64,000 nucleotides of DNA from Paenibacillus sp. PL91 (GTDB taxonomy: Bacteria > Bacillota > Bacilli > Paenibacillales > Paenibacillaceae). Under the pieces are notes generated by a model. It was given only the letters and a program-made list of their open reading frames with translations, had not been told where the DNA came from and did not search any database. How positions within the stretch are numbered: the stretch's first letter is position 1; every line of letters begins with the position of its first letter. The position numbers and the translations under genes were made by a program. This document shows positions 8,268 through 16,070 of the stretch, piece by piece. The stretch is from contig NZ_JABBYG020000023.1 of the NCBI RefSeq assembly GCF_012935325.2, positions 1 to 64,000 on the forward strand. The letters are read 5' to 3'.

Positions 8268-8417
8268 ATGTCGAAGCCAGAAAGCATACCTGTGCCGGAT
8301 AGCAATCCGCAGCAAAATAAAGCAAACCGCGATAACGGCGGGCAACAGGAGCCGTTATCCGGATCTAAGAAAACGAAGCAGCATAATCATGTGAGCCATA
8401 ATAACCCGCAGGGGTAA
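8268..8417 (+). CDS. sspP: Small acid-soluble spore protein P family
   Basis: This 49-residue protein contains EPLSGSKKTKQHNH, which closely matches EPLSGSKKVKNRNH in Bacillus subtilis SspP as I recall it. SspP is a minor SASP found in the spore core; its precise function is not known. GAAGGAGTG sits eight bases before the ATG, and a perfect terminator closes the unit 35 bases after the stop. The family assignment rests on the central motif. Confidence 0.85.
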   Translation: MSKPESIPVPDSNPQQNKANRDNGGQQEPLSGSKKTKQHNHVSHNNPQG

Positions 8418-8451
8418 ATCACGCAATAGTCATTAATGAATAGATCAAACG

Positions 8452-8483
8452 TCCCGTTTCAGCATGCTGAAACGGGATTTTTT
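8452..8483 (+). terminator. Terminator of the sspP operon
   Basis: CCCGTTTCAG/CTGAAACGGG is a perfect 10-bp stem with a CATG loop, followed by a T run. Confidence 0.93.
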
Positions 8484-8559
8484 GGAGATAACTTCTAAAA
8501 GGGGCTTTTATAGTATAGAATGGAGGTGCTTATAAAAAGATAGGGGAGGAACTTTTTAC

Positions 8560-9621
8560 ATGAAAAAGGTACAGAAAATAGCGGTACTCTTGTTAGCCGT
8601 TATTTTGGTTGTGATCGCTGGCTGCAGCTCGGGTAAGCCGCCGAAGGAAGCTTTGCAAACGGCTATGATGAAAATCACAGAGGCGGACTCATATGCAGTT
8701 AAAATGTCATTTGGTTTAGATGAACTCGAAATTCCGCAGGATGCAGCGATGCAAGGCGACGCGGCAGCCACAGCTGCGGTCGTCGGGATGATTAAAGATG
8801 CGACGATTACTGTTGATTCCGTTTATCAGAAGAAGCCGCTGCGTACGGATTTGAATATGGAGATCGTGCTGCCTGGCGACATGGAAATGAAGCTGACGGT
8901 TCCGATGATTCTGACAGAAGAAACGCTGTATGTAAAAATACCGCAAATTCCGATGCTGCCGTTGCCTGAGACGATTACAGGCAAGTTCATTAAAATTGAT
9001 CTCAAGGAGCTTGCAGAGCAGCAGGGCGCCGCTGGCGCGCTTGATCTTGCAACCCAGCAGAAGCTTGGCAAGGAAATCAGTGAAGTGCTGCTTAAGCATT
9101 TTGACGAGAAAACGTATTTTAGTGAGCCTAAAGCAGAGGAAGCTGGCCTGCCAGAGGGACTAAAAGCGGATCAAATCATTTCTTTTGAAATCAATGAGGG
9201 CAATTACCCGAAAACGGTGGATACCGTTGTGAACCAGGTTTTGCCTGAAGTGCTTGACGTGCTGCTTAAAAACGAAGCATCTTTAAAATCGCTGAACTTG
9301 GAGAAAGCTAGCGTTGAGAAGATGAAGGCGGATCTGGAGACAAACAAAGCGGATATCCTTGACACGCTCAAAAACGATGTCAAAGCGAAGACGCTTAATG
9401 TAACAGCCGCTATTTCGGATGGGTATCTTTCTTACCAATCGGGCAAATTCAATGTTGAAGCATCCGATAAAGAGAGCGGGCAGAATATGAAGCTTGGCCT
9501 TCATTATGACGTTACTTATTCCGATATCAACAAGGCACCGAGCTTCAAAAATGAAATTCCGACAGACGCCATTACGCTTGATGAGCTGACTCAGATGTTC
9601 CAAGCGCCAACTGGACTGTAA
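8560..9621 (+). CDS. Secreted lipoprotein of unknown function
   Basis: This 353-residue protein has a lipoprotein signal peptide with lipobox VIAGC (Cys22), so it should be anchored outside the cell membrane. The mature part is rich in Lys and Glu, with alternating beta-type stretches and repeats of the kind DLNMEIVLPGDMEMKLTVPM. It resembles the general class of LppX/LolA-like or DUF6612-like lipoproteins, but I cannot place it firmly. AGGGGAGG precedes the ATG by about 11 bases. It appears to stand alone between two terminators. Confidence 0.75.
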   Translation: MKKVQKIAVLLLAVILVVIAGCSSGKPPKEALQTAMMKITEADSYAVKMSFGLDELEIPQDAAMQGDAAATAAVVGMIKDATITVDSVYQKKPLRTDLNMEIVLPGDMEMKLTVPMILTEETLYVKIPQIPMLPLPETITGKFIKIDLKELAEQQGAAGALDLATQQKLGKEISEVLLKHFDEKTYFSEPKAEEAGLPEGLKADQIISFEINEGNYPKTVDTVVNQVLPEVLDVLLKNEASLKSLNLEKASVEKMKADLETNKADILDTLKNDVKAKTLNVTAAISDGYLSYQSGKFNVEASDKESGQNMKLGLHYDVTYSDINKAPSFKNEIPTDAITLDELTQMFQAPTGL

Positions 9622-9672
9622 ACGAGTCTAAAGCTGCTCCTGCACCACGCAGGAGGGTACAGAATATAAGAA

Positions 9673-9722
9673 AACGAGTCCTTAAGCGCTATCGCTTTTA
9701 AGGGCTCGTTTTTGTTTTTTTA
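9673..9722 (+). terminator. Terminator after the lipoprotein gene
   Basis: AACGAG(T)CCTTAA-GCG pairs with CGC-TTAAGG(G)CTCGTT and T runs follow. It lies between convergent genes. Confidence 0.85.
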
Positions 9723-9728
9723 TTAATG

Positions 9729-10487
9729 CTAAGCGACCACCATCGATTTTTTCAAAAGCTCCTTCATCATTTGGGCCGCTTTCACTTTAACGTTCAGGCA
9801 CGTTGATATTTCAAGCTGATAATTTCCGTTTATAAGCTCGCCGCGCAGCTGTTCCGCCGTATCGCAATCATTGTCTAATCGGTTAATGACGCTGCCGAAT
9901 TGCAGAGGCTGATGGGAGTCGCTTCCCGCAATGGCAGGCAATCCTAACTCGTCTGCAAACTGCCGAACTTTATCCGCCATGCCAAAGCCGTATTGGAACA
10001 AATCCTTCGCGTTCACATCCAGTGCATCGAGGCGCTGAAGCGTCTCGGCGGCGTGATGAGTGAGCGGCGTACTTTCCCTCATCGGATGCGCGCCTATGCG
10101 AAGCAAAGGATAGCCATCCGTTCGATCAAGCAGCTCCTCAAGCGGCATGAAGCTGTCCTTCGCCGTATGCGGCTCAAGCTGCTGACGCAAATCCCGAATA
10201 ATAGATCGATTTCCGATGACCAAAATATGTCCTTTATTCGCGACATCCACCTCCATACCGGAAAAAACCTTTAGCCCTTCCACGATATAGTAATCATTTC
10301 TATAGTCAAAATGCTGATCCAGCTGATCCATCATATCGGTAAAATTCAACGTGTTGAAATGCTCGGTCAGCGCCACGGCTTGCAGGCCATTCTCCTTCGC
10401 TTCATGAGCCATGGACAGGAAATAATCCATTGAAAATTGTGTTTTCTTTGACAGCTTGCCATGCGTATGCAAATCGATGTTCATCAT
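9729..10487 (-). CDS. PHP-domain metal-dependent phosphoesterase
   Basis: The 252-residue protein has PHP-superfamily metal-binding motifs: DLHTHG near the N-terminus, TEHF, and GSDSHQP near residue 200. Relatives include histidinol-phosphate phosphatase and other small phosphoesterases; this one is not clearly HisK. It is the last gene of the ECF transporter operon, 29 bases after ecfT, so it may act on the imported compound or its phosphorylated form. Two ATG codons are adjacent (10487, 10484). A GGAGA site lies about 10 bases before the first. Confidence 0.8.
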   Translation of the reverse strand: MMNIDLHTHGKLSKKTQFSMDYFLSMAHEAKENGLQAVALTEHFNTLNFTDMMDQLDQHFDYRNDYYIVEGLKVFSGMEVDVANKGHILVIGNRSIIRDLRQQLEPHTAKDSFMPLEELLDRTDGYPLLRIGAHPMRESTPLTHHAAETLQRLDALDVNAKDLFQYGFGMADKVRQFADELGLPAIAGSDSHQPLQFGSVINRLDNDCDTAEQLRGELINGNYQLEISTCLNVKVKAAQMMKELLKKSMVVA

Positions 10488-10516
10488 CAGCGTGTAATCT
10501 CCATTCAGTCATTTTA

Positions 10517-11344
10517 TTAGAAAGAAATGAATCGTCCAAGACTGCCCAAAGCGGCCATATACAGCAGGGAGCAGCCTAGAAAGACAAAATCAAGCGGGCG
10601 AACCCGCATATGCGAAAGCTTCAGCTTCTTCGCTTCGGGGCTGACTAACGCATACGTAAAGCCTCGCACCTCTAACGCTTCGACCGTCGTTCGTGTTCGC
10701 TTTGCCGTGTTCAAGATAAGCGGATAGAAAGCGCGTACGCCGATCTTAGCCATATAGATGAGTGAGCGAATGCGCAGGAAACCTTTATTGCGTGGCGCGC
10801 GGCCGCGCAGTCGGAACGAGTGAATCAGATTATGGTATTCCTCGATTAAGATCGGAAGCATCCGGTAGCCGTAGGAGACGCCGAAGCTGAATTGCCCCGG
10901 CATGCCCATGCTGAGCAGTGCATCGCTTAGCTTCTCGGGGTCCATGCTGGAGAAGACAGCAATGCTGGCCAGTGAGATGATCAATATTTTCAACGTTAGC
11001 GTCAAGAGAGGCCAAACACCTGCAAGGCTTCCGCCGAAGAAGAGCGACCCGAATAAAATATAGCTGATTTCACTGACAAGTCCGATGCCCATGATGATTA
11101 GGACGAGCGGGCTCACCTTCGAGGATATCGTAAGGGCGATCATCGGGATGAGCATGCCTAGCAATACCGCTTTATTATGGATAAACCACGGAGCTATGGC
11201 GAAAAAGGAATACCAGACGATCAGGACGCGCGGATCAAAGCGAGACAGCAAGGTCGACTGTCTGCCAAATGCAGTACGCATCAGCTCAATCTTTATTTGT
11301 TCTACGCTCAGTTTATCGAGCACGCTTTGCTTAAGTGCGTCCAA
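10517..11344 (-). CDS. ecfT: ECF transporter T component (transmembrane coupling protein)
   Basis: EcfT couples ATP hydrolysis to movement of the S component. The 275-residue protein has several hydrophobic helices and the two cytoplasmic coupling motifs of the family, RLRGRAP near residue 180 and EALEVRGF near residue 224. Its start lies inside the end of the ATPase gene (14-base overlap), which implies translational coupling. A general ecfT elsewhere in the genome cannot be excluded; this one belongs to a dedicated transporter. Confidence 0.87.
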   Translation of the reverse strand: MDALKQSVLDKLSVEQIKIELMRTAFGRQSTLLSRFDPRVLIVWYSFFAIAPWFIHNKAVLLGMLIPMIALTISSKVSPLVLIIMGIGLVSEISYILFGSLFFGGSLAGVWPLLTLTLKILIISLASIAVFSSMDPEKLSDALLSMGMPGQFSFGVSYGYRMLPILIEEYHNLIHSFRLRGRAPRNKGFLRIRSLIYMAKIGVRAFYPLILNTAKRTRTTVEALEVRGFTYALVSPEAKKLKLSHMRVRPLDFVFLGCSLLYMAALGSLGRFISF

Positions 11345-13166
11345 CAGTAAAGCCCTCCTTGCTTAATTGGAGTTTTTGCGGCGATTGCTTCAGACCGCCG
11401 GCGAGGCGCGCAGTGAACTCGGCAACGGAAAGGCACGGCGGCTCCAGGCCGAGCCTTTGGCTAAGCTGCGTAATTTGCGGAGCAAGGAGTCCTGCTTGCT
11501 CGAGAATTGCAACGTGGCTGAATAACGAGCGCTGGTCGGTATCCAGCGCCACTTGGCCATTATGCATGACGATGACCCGATTCGCCCATTCGGCAACCAG
11601 CTGCATATCATGCGTCGCAATAATTGTCGTTTTCACATGATCATGCAGCTGGGCGAGCATATCGGTCATTTCGTGGCGGCTTGCTGCATCCAGGCTGGCC
11701 GTTGGCTCATCGAGCAGCATGACAGTTGGACGCATCGCAAGTCCGATAGCAAGTGTGGCTCTACGCTGCTGACCGCCGCTTAGCAGCCTGCCGTCACGCT
11801 CCTGTAGGCCGGTCAGCCGCAGCCGCTCCAAAATTTCATCGACAAAAGGGCGATAATCCGCACTGCCGCGCGCTTTTAAAAAATATTCCACATCCTTGCG
11901 AATGGAGTCTTCAATAAACATCTCCTCTGGGTTCTGATAAATATAGGAGACAAAATCGGAGAGCAGCTCCGGCGATGACTGTTTGGTGATATGCCCGCAG
12001 ACTTCCAGAAGCCCAGTATTCGGGCGCCGAATGCCGGAGATAAGCTTAAGCAGCGTTGATTTGCCTGCGCCATTGTTGCCGACAAGAGCGATGCGGTCGC
12101 CTTCACGGAAGCGGATGGTCATGTTCCGGATGACCGGGTGCATCTCTCTGGTAATGGTTTTGTAGCCATAAGACACGTTCGTAAACGTGACGAGCGGTTC
12201 TTTAGCTTGCCATGAATCCGCAATCGCTTCCCTTTTATCGATTGTGCAGTCTGTAAGGGTTAAGGGCTGTGCGAAGCTGTTCTTAAAATATTCTGCAGCC
12301 TCGTCGATCGTAATCGGGTATAGCTGGTTATCAGATCGTTCAAGCATCAAAGCAGCTTCCGTATCGCGCACCGCGAGCGTAACCTGCGGCGGCAAAATAT
12401 TTCGTGCTGCGAGCTCTTCAACGGCGGATAACGCTTCATGGACAGGCTTCATCCAGCGTATCGTTCCGCTATCCATAAGGACGACCTTATGGCAGTAGTC
12501 TGCAATAAATTCGGTATGATGCTCGATGACGATAATCGTCTTGCCATATTGCTCATTTAACATTTTGAGCTTGTCATAGATGAGTCTGGCATGGAAGGGA
12601 TCGAGCTGCGCCACCGGCTCATCGACAATAATAATGTCAGGATCGAGGGAAAGCGCGCCTGCCAGCGCGGTAAGATGCTTTTGTCCGCCGCTTAGCTGCC
12701 AGATCCATTGTTCCCTCAGATGCTCGATGCCAAGCATGGCAAGAGCACGGAGTCCGCGCTCACGATAATCGGCAAACCCGTAATTAAGAGGGGCAAAAGA
12801 GGCCTCGTCGTAGACGGTTGGCCGCACGAGCTGATTCTCGAAATCTTGGAACACATAGGCGACCTTGCGTGATAAAGAGGATACCGATTCATTAGCTGCA
12901 TGAAGGCCAGCCACCTCGATATTGCCGCTCAAATCGCCTACGTAATAGTTAGGAATGAGGCCATTTAAGCATTTGCAAAGTGTCGACTTGCCACTGCCGT
13001 TCGTACCGGCAATGGCGATAAACGCTCCGGGCTGAATCGACAGGCGAACGTTGTGAAGGGCCATGCCTTCCGCGCCTGGATATTGGAATTCAACGTCCTG
13101 CAGCGTGATAATTGGAGCCGCTTCCCGCGGCTCCTCTTGAATCGATGGATCAATGAATGGTCTCAA
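11331..13166 (-). CDS. ecfA: ECF transporter ATPase, two fused ABC domains
   Basis: The 611-residue protein carries two complete ABC ATPase units. The first has Walker A GTNGSGKST (54-62), signature LSGGQ (158-162) and Walker B VDEP (181-184). The second has GNNGAGKST (363-371), LSGGQ (462-466) and LLDEP (about 485). ECF transporters need two ATPase subunits; here both are in one chain, as in the YkoD/HtsU-like group. It starts within a 4-base overlap with the S-component gene. Confidence 0.92.
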   Translation of the reverse strand: MRPFIDPSIQEEPREAAPIITLQDVEFQYPGAEGMALHNVRLSIQPGAFIAIAGTNGSGKSTLCKCLNGLIPNYYVGDLSGNIEVAGLHAANESVSSLSRKVAYVFQDFENQLVRPTVYDEASFAPLNYGFADYRERGLRALAMLGIEHLREQWIWQLSGGQKHLTALAGALSLDPDIIIVDEPVAQLDPFHARLIYDKLKMLNEQYGKTIIVIEHHTEFIADYCHKVVLMDSGTIRWMKPVHEALSAVEELAARNILPPQVTLAVRDTEAALMLERSDNQLYPITIDEAAEYFKNSFAQPLTLTDCTIDKREAIADSWQAKEPLVTFTNVSYGYKTITREMHPVIRNMTIRFREGDRIALVGNNGAGKSTLLKLISGIRRPNTGLLEVCGHITKQSSPELLSDFVSYIYQNPEEMFIEDSIRKDVEYFLKARGSADYRPFVDEILERLRLTGLQERDGRLLSGGQQRRATLAIGLAMRPTVMLLDEPTASLDAASRHEMTDMLAQLHDHVKTTIIATHDMQLVAEWANRVIVMHNGQVALDTDQRSLFSHVAILEQAGLLAPQITQLSQRLGLEPPCLSVAEFTARLAGGLKQSPQKLQLSKEGFTVGRT

Positions 13167-14044
13167 AGCTTGATATCCCCCGACGCAGATGCTGATTTGG
13201 ATTTCGCGCGGAATGCGGCGAATAACGTGACGATAAGGACAAGAAACGCTGCTGAAATGCTAACCCACATGAAGCCGCTGCCGTATTGCTCGATAAATTC
13301 AGGCTCCCAAACGGCAATGTTAATGTCGGATTCCGCAAGAAATTCAGCAATTACGCCGATAAAGACAAATAGGATAGCGGCAATAAGCAGGCGAGGCGTC
13401 ATGAGCTGGCCGAATGAGACTGAAACGCGGCTGTCGCGCGGCTTTAGGCCGAGAAGGGGCTCAATTTTGCCGTATAGGCGCGGTACGAGGAATAAGGTGG
13501 GCAGCAAAGAGAAGAAGATGCCGGTAATGAGCATCGCGTTCAGGAAGCCTAAGCCCTCAATGAGCAGAATGCTCTCGGGAATGCCGGGAACGGCCTCAAG
13601 CTCTTCGATACCGAACCAAACTTTACCGATGTCGACGATAGCGCCGAGCATTTGATCAATGCCAACGGCAACGAAGGAGGCAAGCGCAAGCTGCTTTCGA
13701 TTGCGAGGGTCGCTTACGAGCAGGCCTGCTATGTACATGGCGAGGGTAAACTCAATAAACTTCTCCAGCTCGCCGAGCCCGCCGAATTGTCCCAGCAGCA
13801 GCTCGCCAAAGATCACCTCTCCGAACGAAGCGCCAAGGGCAGCATACAACGGATTAAACAAAATACATAAGGTTAACGGTATAAAGGCGAAGTACTCGAC
13901 TTTCAGCTCTATCGGGCCGAGCTTGAGCTCGGGTATAAGCTCGGAGAACATGTTGGAAATGCCGTACAGGGACATGGATAGTATAAATACCATCAGCTTC
14001 TGAGATTGCGTTAACTCATAACGGCGCTTAGGCGCTGCTACCAT
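13163..14044 (-). CDS. ECF transporter S component (substrate-binding membrane protein)
   Basis: This 293-residue protein has six or more hydrophobic segments and lies in the position of the substrate-specificity subunit. Phrases such as YFAFIPLTLCILFNP and GASFGEVIFGE are typical of ECF S components. The substrate is not identifiable by eye. The frame is open back to 14101, but AGGAGGA (complement of 14051-14057) with a 6-base spacer sets the start at 14044 (MVAAPKRRYEL). It leads the operon S, fused ATPase, T, PHP protein. Confidence 0.82.
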   Translation of the reverse strand: MVAAPKRRYELTQSQKLMVFILSMSLYGISNMFSELIPELKLGPIELKVEYFAFIPLTLCILFNPLYAALGASFGEVIFGELLLGQFGGLGELEKFIEFTLAMYIAGLLVSDPRNRKQLALASFVAVGIDQMLGAIVDIGKVWFGIEELEAVPGIPESILLIEGLGFLNAMLITGIFFSLLPTLFLVPRLYGKIEPLLGLKPRDSRVSVSFGQLMTPRLLIAAILFVFIGVIAEFLAESDINIAVWEPEFIEQYGSGFMWVSISAAFLVLIVTLFAAFRAKSKSASASGDIKL

Positions 14045-14191
14045 TGTGATTCCTCCTAAAATGTGTTGTGAGGCGGAATCCGTTCTGAAGCCTCGATTCA
14101 AAGCGAATTCTCCTAAAATATAGGGGACAATTGTTATCGTGCGATCAACGAATTATATGGATTATGTAAAATAAAATACAAAAATAAAAAT

Positions 14192-14232
14192 ATGAAATAA
14201 AATTATCATTTATTATCAAAAGGTGTTATACT
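14192..14232 (+). promoter_or_regulatory. Candidate operator and promoter between ecfS and the RpiR-type regulator
   Basis: An imperfect palindrome, ATGAnA...TnTCAT, covers 14192-14209. TTATCA (14203-14208), an 18-base spacer and TATACT (14227-14232) could be the regulator's promoter, so the palindrome overlaps the -35. The surrounding 14150-14220 is very AT-rich. Confidence 0.35.
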
Positions 14233-14280
14233 CCATTTAGAAAAGTAGATTTGTGAGGAGAGATAGGGAGGTAGCTGAAT

Positions 14281-15126
14281 ATGACAGCCTTTCAATTGCA
14301 AATGGATTTGGACAATATGTCAAAGAGTCAGCAATCGATTGCCAACTATGTGGTGGGTGCGCTGCACCACATTCCGTATTGTACGGAGGAGGATATCGCG
14401 CAGGCGGTAGGTGTAAGCACGGCTACGGTGTCGAGGTTTTGGCGGACGATTGGGTTCGCTAATTTAAAAGCTTTCAAAAAACAGCTGCTGCAAAGCGAGC
14501 ATGCAACGCCTGCTCACAAGATGAAGCAAATTTTAAATAAGGTCGAGCATGAAGAGGCGGATGTCGCCAGCGAGATGCTGGAAATGGCGGCGGCTAACAT
14601 AGAGGTTACTTCGAAGCGGGTAGAGCGGGAGCAGTTCCATAATGCAGTAGAGGCGATTCATAGCGCAAGGAAGGTTTATGTATTTGGCACAGGGGCGGCA
14701 GCTAGTTTAATAGAGCTAATACGATTCCGGTTGAACCGCGTTAGCGTGCAAATCGAAGGTATGGCGGGCAGCGGCAGCGAGCTGCTGGAATCGCTAGCTC
14801 ATACGGGGCCTGAGGATGTTATGCTCATGTTTGGCTTCGTAAGGCGTTCGCCTGAATTAACGGTGCTGCTTGAGCATGCTCGGACGGCAGGCTATACAAC
14901 GGTTCTTATTACTGACCTGCTCGTATCGGATATGCTGGAGCAGAGCGATATTGTGCTTCAGGTCGATCGTGGCGAGCTAGAGGGCTTTCATTCGATGGCA
15001 GCACCCGTAGCGCTCCTTGATGCGTTATCGGTTGCCGTAACGAAGCGGCGCGGGCCGCAGGCGCTGGAGCAGCTTGACCGGTTGCATGCGCTGCGGAAGA
15101 AATATGCTTCGCAGCTGCCTAAATAG
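14281..15126 (+). CDS. MurR/RpiR-type transcriptional regulator
   Basis: The 281-residue protein has an N-terminal HTH_6 domain (residues 1-80, with VSTATVSRFWRTIGF as recognition region) and a C-terminal SIS sugar-phosphate-binding domain (about 115-260). Regulators of this family sense phosphorylated sugars or related ligands. It is divergent from the ECF operon, so it probably controls that operon. AGGGAGGT with an 8-base spacer sets the ATG. The family suggests, but does not prove, a sugar-like ligand. Confidence 0.88.
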   Translation: MTAFQLQMDLDNMSKSQQSIANYVVGALHHIPYCTEEDIAQAVGVSTATVSRFWRTIGFANLKAFKKQLLQSEHATPAHKMKQILNKVEHEEADVASEMLEMAAANIEVTSKRVEREQFHNAVEAIHSARKVYVFGTGAAASLIELIRFRLNRVSVQIEGMAGSGSELLESLAHTGPEDVMLMFGFVRRSPELTVLLEHARTAGYTTVLITDLLVSDMLEQSDIVLQVDRGELEGFHSMAAPVALLDALSVAVTKRRGPQALEQLDRLHALRKKYASQLPK

Positions 15127-15128
15127 AA

Positions 15129-15160
15129 AAGGCGCTGGAACCTATTGGTTCCGGCGCCTT
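15129..15160. terminator. Bidirectional terminator
   Basis: A 12-bp stem (15131-15142 with 15147-15158, one G-T pair) separates convergent genes. The T run is better on the minus strand (TTTTCTATTT). Confidence 0.8.
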
Positions 15161-15166
15161 CCTGTA

Positions 15167-15523
15167 TTATTTGAAGAAACGAATCGTCAAGGGGTAACGG
15201 TAGCCGTTCCCTTCGGATGCGCGAATGGAACCGATGATGGTGAAAACGATCCAGAAAACAAACAAAATCGGAGTGGTGATAATGCCGATGAGTACAAAAA
15301 TGAGCAGGCTGGAAATGATGGTGTAAATGGCATTGCTGATTTGAAAATTGAGCGATTCCTTGCCGTGCATATCTACGTAGCTGGATTGGTCCTTCTTCAT
15401 AAGCCAGATGGCAAGCGGGCCAAGGATGTTGCCAAACGGAATGATGACTCCGCTGAAAGCGAGCAGATGGCAGAGCATACCGTACGTTTTTTCTTCTTTA
15501 TGCAGCCCGAAAGGTTGATTCAT
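15167..15523 (-). CDS. DUF4870 (Tic20-like) small membrane protein
   Basis: The 118-residue protein has three to four hydrophobic helices and the DUF4870 pattern: an N-terminal CHLLAF, the central ESLNFQISNAIYT and the C-terminal GNGYRYPLTIRF. Function is unknown; relatives are widespread in Bacillales. AGGGAGGAA lies seven bases before the ATG. It is monocistronic and shares a bidirectional terminator with the RpiR-type regulator. Confidence 0.85.
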   Translation of the reverse strand: MNQPFGLHKEEKTYGMLCHLLAFSGVIIPFGNILGPLAIWLMKKDQSSYVDMHGKESLNFQISNAIYTIISSLLIFVLIGIITTPILFVFWIVFTIIGSIRASEGNGYRYPLTIRFFK

Positions 15524-15654
15524 TGTATAGTTCCTCCCTTTTGATAAGAACAGTTGATTAAATTGACTTATGTACTTATACGTTAGCGGGGCTGAAGGAT
15601 ATGCATAAATATATCAGCGAATAGGGGAATTGACAATCTTTTCTTTAAGTGAGG

Positions 15655-15719
15655 TTGAAATCTGCAATAGACCATTATATACTCTTATACATAGATATTC
15701 GATGCATAGAATTTCGATA
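15655..15719 (+). promoter_or_regulatory. Promoter and tandem repeat upstream of padR
   Basis: TTGAAA (15655-15660), a 17-base spacer and TATACT (15678-15683) form a good SigA promoter. A 15-base direct repeat follows at the expected transcription start: units 15690-15704 and 15705-15719 share CATAGA..TTCGAT (12 of 15 identical). The repeat is a candidate autoregulatory site for PadR. Confidence 0.6.
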
Positions 15720-15737
15720 CTTAAGAGGGAGGAAGCC

Positions 15738-16070
15738 ATGAAGATTAATAAGGAGCTTATGAAGGGCAGCACGGTTATTTTAATTTTAACGCTGCTTGAA
15801 CGTAAGGAAATGTACGGCTATGAGATGGCCAAAGAAATTGAACGCAGCTCCAGCGGCGTATTTACCTTTAAGGAAGGCACGCTTTATCCGATTTTACATA
15901 CGCTCGAGGTTGAGCAGCTGGTGGAATCGTATTGGAACGAGGAAGGCGGCCGCAAACGCAAATATTATCGTATTACAGAGCGTGGGAAAGGGCAGCTGGA
16001 GGAGAAGAAGCAGGAGTGGACGCTGTTTCGAACGACGGTGGATCGCGTGATCGGGGAGGGCCATGCATGA
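15738..16070 (+). CDS. PadR-family transcriptional regulator
   Basis: The 110-residue protein is a minimal PadR regulator: a winged helix with MYGYEMAKEIE and GTLYPILHTLE motifs, RKRKYYRIT in the wing, and a short C-terminal dimer helix. GGGAGGAAG sits six bases before the ATG at 15738; the longer frame upstream lacks a ribosome binding site. Its stop overlaps the next gene's start (ATGA). PadR genes paired with membrane proteins that begin with a HAAS/permease-prefix domain are common in Firmicutes; the regulator usually controls its own operon. Confidence 0.92.
   Translation: MKINKELMKGSTVILILTLLERKEMYGYEMAKEIERSSSGVFTFKEGTLYPILHTLEVEQLVESYWNEEGGRKRKYYRITERGKGQLEEKKQEWTLFRTTVDRVIGEGHA

Noticed and set aside
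9637..9655. Small hairpin CTCCTGC/GCAGGAG after the lipoprotein gene
   Set aside because: No T run follows, and a much better terminator lies 20 bases on.
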